A DNA stretch of 64,000 bases from Spirosoma montaniterrae. Lineage in GTDB: Bacteria > Bacteroidota > Bacteroidia > Cytophagales > Spirosomataceae. Of the stretch, positions 9,161 through 17,930 are shown in pieces (the stretch's first letter is position 1; each line of letters opens with the position of its first letter). A program made the translations under genes and the position numbers. Under the pieces are notes generated by a model. That model was not told where the DNA came from, ran no database searches, and was given only the letters and a program-made list of their open reading frames with translations. The stretch spans positions 1,984,001 through 2,048,000 of the forward strand of contig NZ_CP014263.1 of the NCBI RefSeq assembly GCF_001988955.1, in the 5' to 3' direction.

Positions 9161-9325
9161 ATGAAACAGACCATGCAGCGCGACTGGCGCGTCAGTCGCC
9201 CTTCGCGCCGACCACGAGTAGCGTTCGATCAAACAACCGCGCTGGGCGGCCTAACGGTAGCGTTGTTTGCCTATATCATTTACCACTTTATCTACCCGCT
9301 CATTTCGAAGGGATTGCTGTTTTAA
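9161..9325 (+). CDS. Small single-pass membrane protein, 54 residues
   Basis: A short open frame with an Arg-rich N-terminal half (MKQTMQRDWRVSRPSRRPR) and one hydrophobic helix, TALGGLTVALFAYIIYHFIY, ending LISKGLLF. The positive-inside rule predicts the N-terminus in the cytosol. I do not recognise the family. Evidence that it is a real gene is contextual: it has a plausible promoter 19 bases upstream and a perfect 12-base-pair terminator hairpin 23 bases after the stop, with no other gene for that terminator to serve on this strand. Confidence 0.6.
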   Translation: MKQTMQRDWRVSRPSRRPRVAFDQTTALGGLTVALFAYIIYHFIYPLISKGLLF

Positions 9326-9347
9326 GTCTGGTTTGCCTATAAGAAGA

Positions 9348-9390
9348 AAGCCCGGCGATGACAAATCGCCGGGCTTTTATGCGTTTTTTT
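9348..9390 (+). terminator. Strong Rho-independent terminator
   Basis: AAGCCCGGCGAT (9348-9359) pairs perfectly with ATCGCCGGGCTT (9365-9376) around a five-base loop, followed by a T-rich run to about 9391. It follows the 54-residue membrane protein gene. Confidence 0.85.
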
Positions 9391-9493
9391 TACGCCACCT
9401 GAAGTGTTATTTCCTCATCAACTGAATGAAAATCAGCTTGTTCTAACTTACGTGCCCCGCTTTCGAGCAGTGCCGAATCAGCTACTATGCTAA

Positions 9494-9622
9494 TCTGAAC
9501 CAGGATTAGCCGGGATTGACAGGATTAAACAGGATTTATGCGCTGAGCTTACTGGATTATCAAACAAGCGCAGCGTAGAATCTTGCGGTAATCTGGCAAA
9601 TCCTGGCTAATCCTGGTTCAGA
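9494..9622. repeat. Palindromic repeat, CCAGGATTAGCC family, overlapping the feoB 3' end
   Basis: The left arm 9494-9517 (starting TCTGAACCAGGATTAGCC) and right arm 9599-9622 are inverted copies of 24 bases with one mismatch, separated by 81 bases. Further AGGATT copies lie inside the loop. The right arm encodes the last residues and the stop codon of feoB. Between the terminator and this repeat (about 9393-9493) I see only a short open frame without a start codon on the minus strand. Confidence 0.8.
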
Positions 9623-11742
9623 ATCTGGTACGTCAGGAAGGCTGCGCCGTAGGCCAGCGTCATCATGTAAGCAAGCTGCACGGCGGGCCAGAACCAGCTT
9701 TTGGTTTCGCGCTGCGTAGCGGCCAGCGTACTCATGCACATCATGGCGAACACGTAGAACACCAGCAACGACCACGCCAGCGCGGGTGTGTACATTGGTC
9801 CGCCGGTATCGGGGTTACGTTCCTGCCGGAGTCGTTCGCGCACGGTAACGCCTGCATCACTGCCCCCGTCGCCGATGCTATAGATAGTTGCCATTGTGCC
9901 AACAAATACCTCGCGGGCAGCAAACGAACTAAGTAGCGCAATGCCGATTTTCCAGTCGTAGCCCAGCGGGCGGATGGCGGGTTCGATAAAATGCCCGAAC
10001 CGCCCGGCATACGACGCTTCGAGCCGCTCGGAAGCTACGTGATTTTCGATCTCGTTTTGGTCCGTCGTGCTGGCAGAAGAAGTGGCGTATTGCCGCCGAA
10101 CGCGGGTTTCGGCCTGCTGCATGGTATCGCCGGGGCCGTAGCTTGCCAGCACCCACAGAATAATCGAGATTGCCAGAATAACCCGCCCGGCTTCCCACAC
10201 AAACGACCGGACGCTTTCCCAAACCGTTAGGCCAACGTGGTTCCAGCGGGGCAGTTTGAACGTAGGCAATTCCATGATAAAATAGCCCCGCTCTTTAGTT
10301 TTCAGCATCAGCTTCAGGATGTAAGCCGCCATCAGCGCACTAACTAATCCCAGCAGATAGAGAAACATCAGAGCTAAGCCCTGCAAATTGAAAACGCCCA
10401 GAACGCGCTGATTCGGCACGACTAATGCAATCAGGATAGTGTAGATGGGCAACCGGGCCGAGCAGCTCATCAGGGGCGTTACGAGGATGGTGATAAGCCG
10501 GTCGCGCCGGGTGCCGATGCTGCGGGTTGCCATGATGGCGGGCACAGCGCAGGCCACGCCCGAAATAAGCGGCACCACGCTCCGGCCATTCAGCCCAAAG
10601 GTTCGCATGATGCGGTCCATGATAACCATCACCCGCGACATATAACCCGATTCTTCGAGCAGGGCAATCAGCAGGAATAGAAAAGCAATCTGCGGGATAA
10701 ATACCAGAATACCGCCAATACCGGCCAGAATTCCATCGGTCAGCAAATCGGTGAGCGGCCCGGCAGGCAGGCTTTCTTTAAGCTGCCCGTTGAGCCAGGC
10801 CACACCCGCGTCGATGGCGTCCATAAACGGTTGCGCCCAGGCAAAAATCGCCTGAAAAATCAGCGATAGCACCAACCCGAAAATAACGTATCCCCAGACC
10901 GGATGGAGCAGGATGCGGTCGAGTTTCTGGGTTCGGGTAGGTTGCCCGGCAGGCCGCTTGTCGGTAACGGCGTCGGCTACGATAGTGGCGATGCGCTTGT
11001 ATCGTGCAATGGTCTCGTTGGCCTGAAACTTGATTTCAGCAAACCCATGCCGCTCAATCAGCGCGTCTAAGCCCTGTTGCTGCGGTTGGTCCAGAAACGT
11101 AAACCCATCGTGCTGAATCAGATATTGCAGGGCTAAGTAATTGTTAGTCAGGCCATATTTTTCTTTTGTATCGGCAATGAGCGCGGACACGTCGTTGGCG
11201 GGGTCGAAGAAAAGTTTGCCGGGCAGCGTGGGCGTTTGCATTTGTCCGAGCACCGCTTTTTTGAGCGAGTCGACACCGTCGCCGTTGCGGGCGTTGATAC
11301 GCACCACCGGCACCCCCAGCCGCATTGCCAGCCGCGTGGCATTTATATCTTTATCCTCCTGCCGGGCTACGTCGAGCATGTTCAGGGCCAGCACCGTTGG
11401 TACGCCCAGATCGGCTACCTGCGTGAACAGCAACAGGTTACGGTGCAGATTCGACGCATCGACTACCACCACCGCTACGTCCGGGTAATCGGGGTGAGCG
11501 GGGTTGGCGAGGATATCCGAAACAAGCTGCTCATCGAGCGATTTTGGATAAATTGAATATAGGCCGGGCAAATCGACAACCGTAGCCGTCGTATGCGCGT
11601 CGATAGGCCACACGCCCGATTTTTTATCGACCGTGACGCCGGGGAAATTGCCCGTTTTCTGGCGTAGGCCGGTCAGTTGATTAAACAGCGACGATTTTCC
11701 AGCATTCGGGTTGCCCAGCAGGGCTATGGTGGGGGCACTCAA
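9607..11742 (-). CDS. feoB: Ferrous iron transport protein B
   Basis: Inner-membrane Fe(II) importer with an N-terminal G-protein domain. It is 711 residues. G1 is GNPNAGKSSLFNQLTG (residues 10-25), followed by TVDKKSG, then G3 DLPGLYSI and G4 NMLD. The membrane part begins near residue 280 and contains two Gate-like pore regions, including GVACAVPAIMATRSI and SSFAAREVFVGTMATIYSI. The C-terminus ILNQD and the TAG stop lie within an inverted repeat that extends downstream, so the original end may have been altered by the repeat. feoA lies 19 bases upstream on the same strand. Confidence 0.95.
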   Translation of the reverse strand: MSAPTIALLGNPNAGKSSLFNQLTGLRQKTGNFPGVTVDKKSGVWPIDAHTTATVVDLPGLYSIYPKSLDEQLVSDILANPAHPDYPDVAVVVVDASNLHRNLLLFTQVADLGVPTVLALNMLDVARQEDKDINATRLAMRLGVPVVRINARNGDGVDSLKKAVLGQMQTPTLPGKLFFDPANDVSALIADTKEKYGLTNNYLALQYLIQHDGFTFLDQPQQQGLDALIERHGFAEIKFQANETIARYKRIATIVADAVTDKRPAGQPTRTQKLDRILLHPVWGYVIFGLVLSLIFQAIFAWAQPFMDAIDAGVAWLNGQLKESLPAGPLTDLLTDGILAGIGGILVFIPQIAFLFLLIALLEESGYMSRVMVIMDRIMRTFGLNGRSVVPLISGVACAVPAIMATRSIGTRRDRLITILVTPLMSCSARLPIYTILIALVVPNQRVLGVFNLQGLALMFLYLLGLVSALMAAYILKLMLKTKERGYFIMELPTFKLPRWNHVGLTVWESVRSFVWEAGRVILAISIILWVLASYGPGDTMQQAETRVRRQYATSSASTTDQNEIENHVASERLEASYAGRFGHFIEPAIRPLGYDWKIGIALLSSFAAREVFVGTMATIYSIGDGGSDAGVTVRERLRQERNPDTGGPMYTPALAWSLLVFYVFAMMCMSTLAATQRETKSWFWPAVQLAYMMTLAYGAAFLTYQILNQD

Positions 11743-11761
11743 GATAGTGGGGGTGTTGTGA

Positions 11762-11992
11762 TTACTCGATTAAAATCGTAGCCGCTTCAGAGCGTCGCAT
11801 CGACAGGCAGTAGCCCGACACATTCAGACAGATCGGATCGCCAAACGGGGCCTGCCCGTCCAAGCAAATTTCAGCTCCGGGCAAACACCCCATCTCCAAC
11901 AGTTTAAGCGACATGCGCTCATCATTGAACGACTGGATAATAGCCCGTTCGCCTAAGCGGAGGTCTGCGACGCTACGTTTATTCATTGGCAT
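11762..11992 (-). CDS. feoA: Ferrous iron transport protein A
   Basis: A 76-residue SH3-like cytosolic partner of FeoB. Family features seen are LGERAIIQSF near the N-terminus, LLEMGCLPGAEI in the middle, and DPICLNVSGYCLSMRRSEA near the end. It is the first gene of a feoAB operon with a 19-base gap to feoB. The region upstream to 12081 is shared with a divergent aminotransferase gene; no Fur box could be called by eye. Confidence 0.93.
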   Translation of the reverse strand: MPMNKRSVADLRLGERAIIQSFNDERMSLKLLEMGCLPGAEICLDGQAPFGDPICLNVSGYCLSMRRSEAATILIE

Positions 11993-12081
11993 GTACGGTG
12001 GTGCGTATTTAGATTAATTACAAATTAACGCAAGAATCCGTTCCGACTGATAACTTGCCATAAAATACTTTACTCCGTTGC

Positions 12082-13260
12082 ATGGTTCCTCTCGCTCCGC
12101 CCGTGCTTTCGTCCAAACTCCCCCGCGTTGGCACCACTATTTTCACGGTAATGTCGAAGCTCGCTACCGACCTGAACGCGCTAAACCTGTCGCAGGGATT
12201 TCCGAATTTCCCGACCGACCCGGCCCTGCTTGATTTGGTGACGAAAGCGATGCGGGCCGGGCATAATCAGTACGCGCCGATGCCGGGGGTGCCGCTGTTG
12301 CGCGAAGCCATCGCCCGGAAAACCATTGATTGCTACGGCGTTAGCTACCATCCTGACACCGAAGTGACCGTTACCACCGGCGCGACCGAAGGGCTGTATG
12401 CGGCCATCACAACCGTTGTGCAGCCGCTGGATGAAGTTGTCGTGTTTGAACCGGCCTACGACAGCTACGTGCCGGCCATCGAACTGGCCGGGGGCGTTCC
12501 GGTATACGTGACGCTGACACCCGCCAATAACTACGCCATCGACTGGGCGGTAGTGCGCGAAAAAATCACCGACCGCACCCGGCTCGTTATCATCAATACG
12601 CCCCATAACCCCACGGGCCGCGTCTGGACCCGCGATGACCTCGACACGCTGGCCGGCCTGATTCGCGACCGGGATATTTTTGTGGTGAGCGACGAAGTAT
12701 ACGAACACATTCTGTTCGATGGCCGGACACATCATTCATTGATGACGCACCCCGTTTTGCAGGAACGGACGTTCGTGATTGGCTCGTTTGGTAAAACGTT
12801 TCATACAACGGGCTGGAAAATCGGCTACTGTCTGGCTCCGAAAGAGCTGACCGCCGAGTTTCGGAAAGTGCATCAGTTTGTCACGTTCAGCGTTTCGACG
12901 CCCATGCAATACGCACTGGCCGAGTACCTGCAACAGCCCGAACGGTATCAAAGCCTACCCTCTTTCTACGAACAAAAGCGCGACCTCTTCCTGGCAGCCA
13001 TCGCGCCCTCGCGGTTTACGTTTATCCCTACAGAAGGCACCTTTTTCCAGAACGTCTCCTACGCCAGCATCACCGACGAACCCGACTACGACCTCGCCAT
13101 CCGCCTAACCCACGAGATTGGCGTAGCATCGATACCTACGTCCGTGTTTTACGAGCCGAACGCGGCCCGCCCGAAAAACGATTACAAGATGCTGCGATTC
13201 TGCTTCGCCAAAGACGATGACACGCTGCTTCAGGCCGCTGAGCGTTTGTGTAAATTATGA
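12082..13260 (+). CDS. PLP-dependent class I/II aminotransferase, methionine/kynurenine aminotransferase type
   Basis: A fold-type I PLP aminotransferase of 392 residues. The PLP lysine is Lys238 in SFGKTFHTTGWKIGY; NTPHNPTG (about 172-179) and VVSDEVYEHI (201-210) supply the Asn and the Asp/Tyr cofactor contacts. The N-terminal signature LNLSQGFPNFPTDP and the cofactor-cradle VTTGATEGLYAAI fit the YbdL/MtnE branch, which uses methionine or 2-oxo-4-methylthiobutyrate and aromatic amino acids. Exact substrate is inferred only from this resemblance. A second in-frame ATG lies at residue 24, but the upstream segment has the usual PRVGTTIFTVMS, so the long start is kept. Confidence 0.85.
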   Translation: MVPLAPPVLSSKLPRVGTTIFTVMSKLATDLNALNLSQGFPNFPTDPALLDLVTKAMRAGHNQYAPMPGVPLLREAIARKTIDCYGVSYHPDTEVTVTTGATEGLYAAITTVVQPLDEVVVFEPAYDSYVPAIELAGGVPVYVTLTPANNYAIDWAVVREKITDRTRLVIINTPHNPTGRVWTRDDLDTLAGLIRDRDIFVVSDEVYEHILFDGRTHHSLMTHPVLQERTFVIGSFGKTFHTTGWKIGYCLAPKELTAEFRKVHQFVTFSVSTPMQYALAEYLQQPERYQSLPSFYEQKRDLFLAAIAPSRFTFIPTEGTFFQNVSYASITDEPDYDLAIRLTHEIGVASIPTSVFYEPNAARPKNDYKMLRFCFAKDDDTLLQAAERLCKL

Positions 13261-13265
13261 AAATA

Positions 13266-13367
13266 AAGGGGAACACAGATTGTACGGATGCTACGGATGA
13301 ACACAGATTTATTTTTGGCTAAAAATCCGTGTTAATCCGTCTCATCCGTACAATCCGTGTTCCCCTT
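13266..13367. repeat. Long intergenic palindrome, CACGGATT family
   Basis: Two inverted 44-base arms (13266-13309 and 13324-13367) with five mismatches around a 14-base loop; the outer ends read AAGGGGAACAC. The unit ACGGAT recurs inside each arm. It separates the aminotransferase from the next gene and creates a spurious upstream start for it. A lone half-arm of the same family lies at 33684-33721. Confidence 0.85.
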
Positions 13368-13392
13368 TTCTGTGTTCCCCTCAACAAAAAAC

Positions 13393-13935
13393 ATGACTCC
13401 CCGTATTCACCCCCTACCCGAAACCGATGCCCCGCCCGACCTGATAGCGGCCTGGGCCAAACATATTGCCGACTACCCCGGCTCACGCATTACGAACATG
13501 AAAGCCACGCTGAGCCATTCGCCACTGGCGTTTGACGTGTATATGCAATGGTATCCGCTGTACTATGAGGTGATAAAGATTGTGGGCGAACGAACGGCTT
13601 ACCTGTTTGCCCATGCCATTTCGGAAGCCAGTAACTGCCCGCTCTGTACGCTGTTTTTCCGCAAGATTATCATCGAAAACGGCGAACGTCCCGAAGACCT
13701 GCACCTGAGTGAAGCCGAGCAACAACTGCTCGACTTTGGCAGCGAAATGGCCCGCAACCGGGGCGAAATTCCCGACGCGCACTACGAACCCGTCCGGCAG
13801 CGATACAACCCCGCCGAAGTCGTGGTGCTGGTGGCCTTCGCCGGACAGATGATTGCCACGAACGTATTTAACAATGCCCTGCACGTAGCCATTGACGGGT
13901 ATCTGGCCCCGTATTACCCCGTAACGCAGTCATGA
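13393..13935 (+). CDS. Carboxymuconolactone decarboxylase-like (AhpD-like) protein
   Basis: A 180-residue alpha-helical protein of the AhpD/CMD superfamily, whose members use a CxxC pair as a redox centre or act as decarboxylases. The signature is seen as AHAISEASNCPLCTLFFRK, with Cys82 and Cys85; the usual following His is not obvious, so whether it is a peroxidase-type or another member is open. The C-terminal half repeats helical structure and ends NNALHVAIDGYLAPYYP. The ATG at 13393 is preferred over one at 13357 because the latter lies in the intergenic palindrome. It overlaps the next gene, an SDR, by four bases (ATGA), so the two are translationally coupled and probably act in one pathway. 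Confidence 0.75.
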   Translation: MTPRIHPLPETDAPPDLIAAWAKHIADYPGSRITNMKATLSHSPLAFDVYMQWYPLYYEVIKIVGERTAYLFAHAISEASNCPLCTLFFRKIIIENGERPEDLHLSEAEQQLLDFGSEMARNRGEIPDAHYEPVRQRYNPAEVVVLVAFAGQMIATNVFNNALHVAIDGYLAPYYPVTQS

Positions 13936-14735
13936 CCAATCAATCAAAAAAGACAGCTTTTATTACCGGCGCAGCACATGGGCAGGGCCGGGAAGTGGCG
14001 TTGGCACTGGCCCGCGAAGGCTACAACATCGTTGCCTTCGACATTGCCAGAAACCTGACTTATCCGGCTTATGATTTCGGTTCCGAAAACGAACTCGATT
14101 CATTACAACGCGCCATTGAAACAGTTGGCGGCTCGTGCCTGACCGCGCAGGGCGACGTTCGTAACGACGACGATATTGCACGGGCCGTTGATGCCGCCAT
14201 TACTCGTTTTGGGCGGATCGACGTGCTGTTCAACAACGCGGGCATCTGTGCGTATGGCCTGGCCCATGAACTGACCGAAGCCGAATGGGACGCCATGCTC
14301 GACATCAATCTGAAAGGGGCGTGGTTAGTGGCCCGGCGCGTCATTCCGGTGATGCAGCGGCAGCAGTCGGGCGTGATTCTCAACAATTCGAGTATTGCGG
14401 GGCTGCGCGGTATGAACCGGCTGAGCCATTATGCGGCCTCGAAATGGGGGTTAGTGGGCCTGACCAAATCGTGGGCTATCGAACTGGCTCCCTACAACAT
14501 TCGGGTAAACTCTATTCACCCAACGGGCGTCAACACGCCCATGAACGACGGACTGGCCGCGCTGGAGGGCACCACCACGCAGGAAATAGCCGAACGCTCG
14601 GCGGGCAACCTGCTGCCTGTGCCGTGGGTTGAACCCGAGGACGTGGCCGGTATGGTGCTGTATTTGGTATCGGATGCGGCCCGTTACGTCACGGGTTCGC
14701 AGTTTGTGCTCGATGCCGGCTTGCTGACCCGGTGA
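13932..14735 (+). CDS. Short-chain dehydrogenase/reductase
   Basis: A 267-residue Rossmann-fold NAD(P)-dependent oxidoreductase. The cofactor motif is TGAAHGQGRE (residues 13-22), NNAG follows, and the catalytic set is Ser in NNSSIAG with Tyr and Lys in YAASKWG. The GAAxGQGR variant and the long loop after DIARNLTYPAYDFG resemble the subgroup annotated as mycofactocin-coupled SDRs, but no mycofactocin genes are visible, so I treat that as a sequence likeness only. It overlaps the CxxC protein gene by four bases. Substrate unknown. Confidence 0.88.
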   Translation: MTNQSKKTAFITGAAHGQGREVALALAREGYNIVAFDIARNLTYPAYDFGSENELDSLQRAIETVGGSCLTAQGDVRNDDDIARAVDAAITRFGRIDVLFNNAGICAYGLAHELTEAEWDAMLDINLKGAWLVARRVIPVMQRQQSGVILNNSSIAGLRGMNRLSHYAASKWGLVGLTKSWAIELAPYNIRVNSIHPTGVNTPMNDGLAALEGTTTQEIAERSAGNLLPVPWVEPEDVAGMVLYLVSDAARYVTGSQFVLDAGLLTR

Positions 14736-14790
14736 GGGTAGAGATCTGTTGCCTTTCACCTTTAACGCCTAAACTTATATCTCCCCTCCT

Positions 14791-16683
14791 ATGCGACCCT
14801 TCACTTATCTTCTCCTACTGCTTACTACACTCGCACAGGCGCAGAAAACGCCCATCTACCTCATTCCCCAACCCGTTGAAATTCAGGAAAAAACCGGCTC
14901 GTTTGTCCTGAACAAAACAACAGCCATTTCCTACGACCGCCCCGATGCCGAAGTAACGGCCAATCAACTCGCGCAGCGGCTGCGTCGGGCAACGGGGTTT
15001 GCACTGCCGGTTCGGTCGGTTAAAACGGCGTCGGCCAACAGCGTTTTGCTTCGGATTAATCCAACACCCAACGCAACGCTGGGTCGGGAAGGGTACGAAC
15101 TATCTGTGTCGCCAACGGGCGTGGTACTATCAGCCAATCAACCGGCGGGGCTGTTCTACGGTACACAGACGCTGCTGCAACTGTTCCCGCCCGACGTCGA
15201 CAACCAGACTATTGTAAAACGTGCCTGGGCCGTTCCGGCGGTGCGGGTCGTCGATTATCCGCGCTTCGGCTGGCGGGGCTTCATGCTCGACGTGAGCCGA
15301 AACTTCTTTACCAAACAGCAGGTCATGCGCTACATCGACAATCTGGCGCAACTGAAAATCAACACGTTCCATTGGCACCTGACCGACGATGAAGGCTGGC
15401 GAATCGAAATCAAATCGTTGCCCCGGCTTACGGAGGTGGGCGCATTCCGGGTGCCGCGCGTAGGAAAGTGGGGCGAACGCGAACCGCCCAAACCCGGCGA
15501 AGCAGCTACCGATGGCGGTTTTTATACCCAGGACGACATTCGCGAGGTGGTTCGCTACGCCCAGGAACGCCACATCACCATCGTACCCGAAATTGACGTG
15601 CCGGGCCACAGCATGGCGGCCATTGCTGCCTACCCCGAACTGTCGACAACGAAAGACCCCAACACCCGCGTAAATCCCGGTGCTACGTTTGCCGAATGGT
15701 TTCCGAACGGTACGTTCAAGATGAACATCGAAAACGCGCTGAACCCGTCGGACGAAAAAGTTTATGCGTTCTTAGACAAAGTATTCACGGAAGTAGCCGC
15801 CCTGTTTCCGGGGCAGTACATTCACGTTGGGGGCGACGAATGCTACAAAGGGTATTGGGAGAAAGACCCCGGCTGTCAGGCACTGATGAAGCAGGAAAAT
15901 ATGCAGCACGTCGAGCAGTTGCAGGGCTATTTTATGAAGCGCATGGAGCAGATTCTGAAAAGCAAAGGCAAAAAGCTGATTGGCTGGGACGAAATCCTCG
16001 AAGGTGGCATTGCGCCCGAAGCCACCGTAATGAGCTGGCGCGGTATCAAAGGCGGCATTGAAGCGGCCAAAATGGGCCACGACGTGGTGATGTCGCCCAC
16101 CACCTTCGCCTACATCGACTACATGCAGGGCGACCCAACGCTCGAACCGCGCATTTACGCATCGCTGCTGCTGAAGACATGCTACGAGTTCGAACCCGTT
16201 CCCGAAGGCGTTGACCCACAGCGGATTCTGGGCGGGCAGGCCAATCTCTGGACCGAAAAAATACAGTCTGTACCCCATGCTGAATACATGAGTTTCCCAC
16301 GTGTGTGGGCGTTATCGGAGGTGTATTGGTCGCCCAAAGCCCAGCGCAATTTTGCCGGGTTTGTGCCGCGCATGGAAACGCAGATGGCCCGCGCCGACCG
16401 CGCCGGTATCAACTACGCCCGTGCAGCCTACGACCCCGTCGTGACGCCCACCCTCACCGACAACAAACTGATGGTTTCGCTCGACGGCGGCATTCCGGGA
16501 TTACAAATTTACTATACCCTGAACGACGGTATGCCGGGCCGCTACGACACGTTGTACAATCAGCCATTCGAGATACCCGAAGGCCCGCTCACCCTGCGCG
16601 TTATTACTTACCGCAACGGGCAACCCATCGGTCGGCAAATCACCGTCACGCGGGACGAGTTACTGAAGCGGGTGAAAAAGTGA
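14791..16683 (+). CDS. Beta-N-acetylhexosaminidase, glycoside hydrolase family 20
   Basis: Removes terminal N-acetylglucosamine or N-acetylgalactosamine from glycans by substrate-assisted catalysis, probably in the periplasm or at the cell surface. It is 630 residues with a signal peptide ending TLAQAQ (about residue 18). A GH20 N-terminal domain (about 20-150) precedes the TIM barrel, which shows RGFMLDVSRNFF, NTFHWHLTDDEGWRIEI and the catalytic pair Asp349-Glu350 in HVGGDECYKGYW, then IGWDEILEG and SWRGIKGG. A C-terminal beta-sandwich (about 545-630) resembles the chitobiase C-terminal domain. The TGA stop is the second to fourth base of a long palindrome shared with the convergent kinase gene. 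Confidence 0.94.
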   Translation: MRPFTYLLLLLTTLAQAQKTPIYLIPQPVEIQEKTGSFVLNKTTAISYDRPDAEVTANQLAQRLRRATGFALPVRSVKTASANSVLLRINPTPNATLGREGYELSVSPTGVVLSANQPAGLFYGTQTLLQLFPPDVDNQTIVKRAWAVPAVRVVDYPRFGWRGFMLDVSRNFFTKQQVMRYIDNLAQLKINTFHWHLTDDEGWRIEIKSLPRLTEVGAFRVPRVGKWGEREPPKPGEAATDGGFYTQDDIREVVRYAQERHITIVPEIDVPGHSMAAIAAYPELSTTKDPNTRVNPGATFAEWFPNGTFKMNIENALNPSDEKVYAFLDKVFTEVAALFPGQYIHVGGDECYKGYWEKDPGCQALMKQENMQHVEQLQGYFMKRMEQILKSKGKKLIGWDEILEGGIAPEATVMSWRGIKGGIEAAKMGHDVVMSPTTFAYIDYMQGDPTLEPRIYASLLLKTCYEFEPVPEGVDPQRILGGQANLWTEKIQSVPHAEYMSFPRVWALSEVYWSPKAQRNFAGFVPRMETQMARADRAGINYARAAYDPVVTPTLTDNKLMVSLDGGIPGLQIYYTLNDGMPGRYDTLYNQPFEIPEGPLTLRVITYRNGQPIGRQITVTRDELLKRVKK

Positions 16684-16773
16684 TTTAAACGCAGAGGGAC
16701 AGAGGTGACGCAGAGTGCGCAGAGAAACTCCGTGTACTCTGCGTCACCTCTTGTCCCTCTGCGTTTAAATCAC
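16680..16773. repeat. Near-perfect palindrome between convergent genes, CGCAGAG family, containing both stop codons
   Basis: The left arm 16680-16715 begins GTGATTTAAACGCAGAGGGA; the right arm 16736-16773 is its reverse complement with a single one-base indel. The stop codon TGA of the GH20 gene lies at 16681-16683, and the convergent kinase gene stops at TAA in the other arm (16767-16765). It could serve as a bidirectional terminator although it lacks T-runs. Confidence 0.9.
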
Positions 16774-17838
16774 CCCTTTCTTCAAACTTCCAGCCGCTTT
16801 ATTACCCAGTTCAACAATCATTGGCAGCAACTGCCCGAAGCGGTCGTCTTTGGTGTGGCCCTGCTTCCAGCGGGCATAAATCTGCTGGGCAATCACGGCG
16901 TTTTTGTACAGCCCGAACACATAATAAAACAGAATATTCGAGACGTCGCGGCCAGAGCGTTCGGCATAGCGGGCCACGACTTCGGCGCGGGTCAGGTTGC
17001 CGGGCAACCACGTCAGGTTAAAGTTCCGATGAGCGGGGTTGTCGCCCGCTTCCGACCAGTAGGCCAACGATGCACCGAGGTCCATGAGCGGGTCGCCCAC
17101 GGTTGCCATCTCCCAGTCCAAGACACCGTTGATGAGTGGCATCGGCTCGCCCGTTTCGGGGTCAGCGGCCAGCACTACGTTATCGTATTTGTAATCATTG
17201 TGCAGAAAAGCGGGCGGCTGTTCAGGCGGGTAATTTTCAGACAGCCAGGCTCCTACGGCGTTCATGGACGGGATTTCGTCGGTTTCGGCAGCCCGGTAGC
17301 GTTTTATCCAGCCCTCAACCTGCCGTTGTACATACCCTTCAGGCTTTCCCAACTGCACCAGCCCCGTTGTGTTGATGTCAAGACCGTGAATCGTTACCAG
17401 ATTATCGACTAATGCTTCAGCGAGTTGCCGCATCCGGTCGGGCGTGAGGTTGAGTTTGGGGGCCATGTGCGCCCGCAAAATCAGCCCCGACACGCGCTCC
17501 ATCACGTAGAACGGCGCACCCAGCACGGCCACGTCTTCACAGAAAACAACCGGCCTCGGCACCCGGTCGTAGTGCCCGCGCAGCAGCGACAGCACCCGGA
17601 ATTCGCGGCCCATGTCGTGCCCGCCTTTGATGTTCGCACCAAACGGCGGACTGCGCAAAACATACTCACCATCAGCCGTTTGCAACAAGTAAGTCAGGTT
17701 AGAAAAACCACCCGGAAACTGCTGTACGTTCAGCACCAACCCCATATCGGGCGCGTGTTCACGCAGGTAATTATTTAAAACGGCAATGTCAAGTTCTTCG
17801 CCAGGCCGAACCGGGCGGGGAGAATCGGGAGAAAGCAT
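16765..17838 (-). CDS. APH-fold acyl-CoA-associated kinase (ACAD10/11 kinase-like, LvaA-like)
   Basis: A 357-residue aminoglycoside-phosphotransferase-fold kinase. The catalytic loop is HNDYKYDNVVLA at about residue 212, followed by the metal-binding VLDWEMATVGDPLMDLG. This matches the kinase domain of animal ACAD10/11 and bacterial LvaA, which phosphorylate 4-hydroxyacyl-CoA so that a partner acyl-CoA dehydrogenase can eliminate the phosphate. The gene directly upstream on the same strand is that kind of dehydrogenase, which supports the role. The ATG at 17838 is preferred; an apparent 31-residue extension lies in repeat sequence. Drug-resistance activity is unlikely. Confidence 0.8.
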   Translation of the reverse strand: MLSPDSPRPVRPGEELDIAVLNNYLREHAPDMGLVLNVQQFPGGFSNLTYLLQTADGEYVLRSPPFGANIKGGHDMGREFRVLSLLRGHYDRVPRPVVFCEDVAVLGAPFYVMERVSGLILRAHMAPKLNLTPDRMRQLAEALVDNLVTIHGLDINTTGLVQLGKPEGYVQRQVEGWIKRYRAAETDEIPSMNAVGAWLSENYPPEQPPAFLHNDYKYDNVVLAADPETGEPMPLINGVLDWEMATVGDPLMDLGASLAYWSEAGDNPAHRNFNLTWLPGNLTRAEVVARYAERSGRDVSNILFYYVFGLYKNAVIAQQIYARWKQGHTKDDRFGQLLPMIVELGNKAAGSLKKGVI

Positions 17839-17874
17839 TTTTAGTGAAAAATTAAGACGGGGTCGCCCGTGCGA

Positions 17875-17930
17875 TGAAAAGTGTAGAGTGGCATTGACTG
17901 CATTTTTCATTCTACATTTTTCACTTTTCA
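17875..17930. repeat. Decayed palindrome, GTGAAAAAT family
   Basis: TGAAAAGTG at 17875-17883 is inverted as CACTTTTCA at 17922-17930, with partly matching sequence between. The stop codon of the acyl-CoA dehydrogenase lies in the right arm. It is related to the better preserved copy at 26184-26245. Confidence 0.6.

Noticed and set aside
9390-9530. Open frame on the minus strand ending ADFHSVDEEITLQVA
   Set aside because: The composition looks like a real C-terminus, but there is no start codon and the frame runs into repeat sequence. At most it is a remnant, too weak to list.
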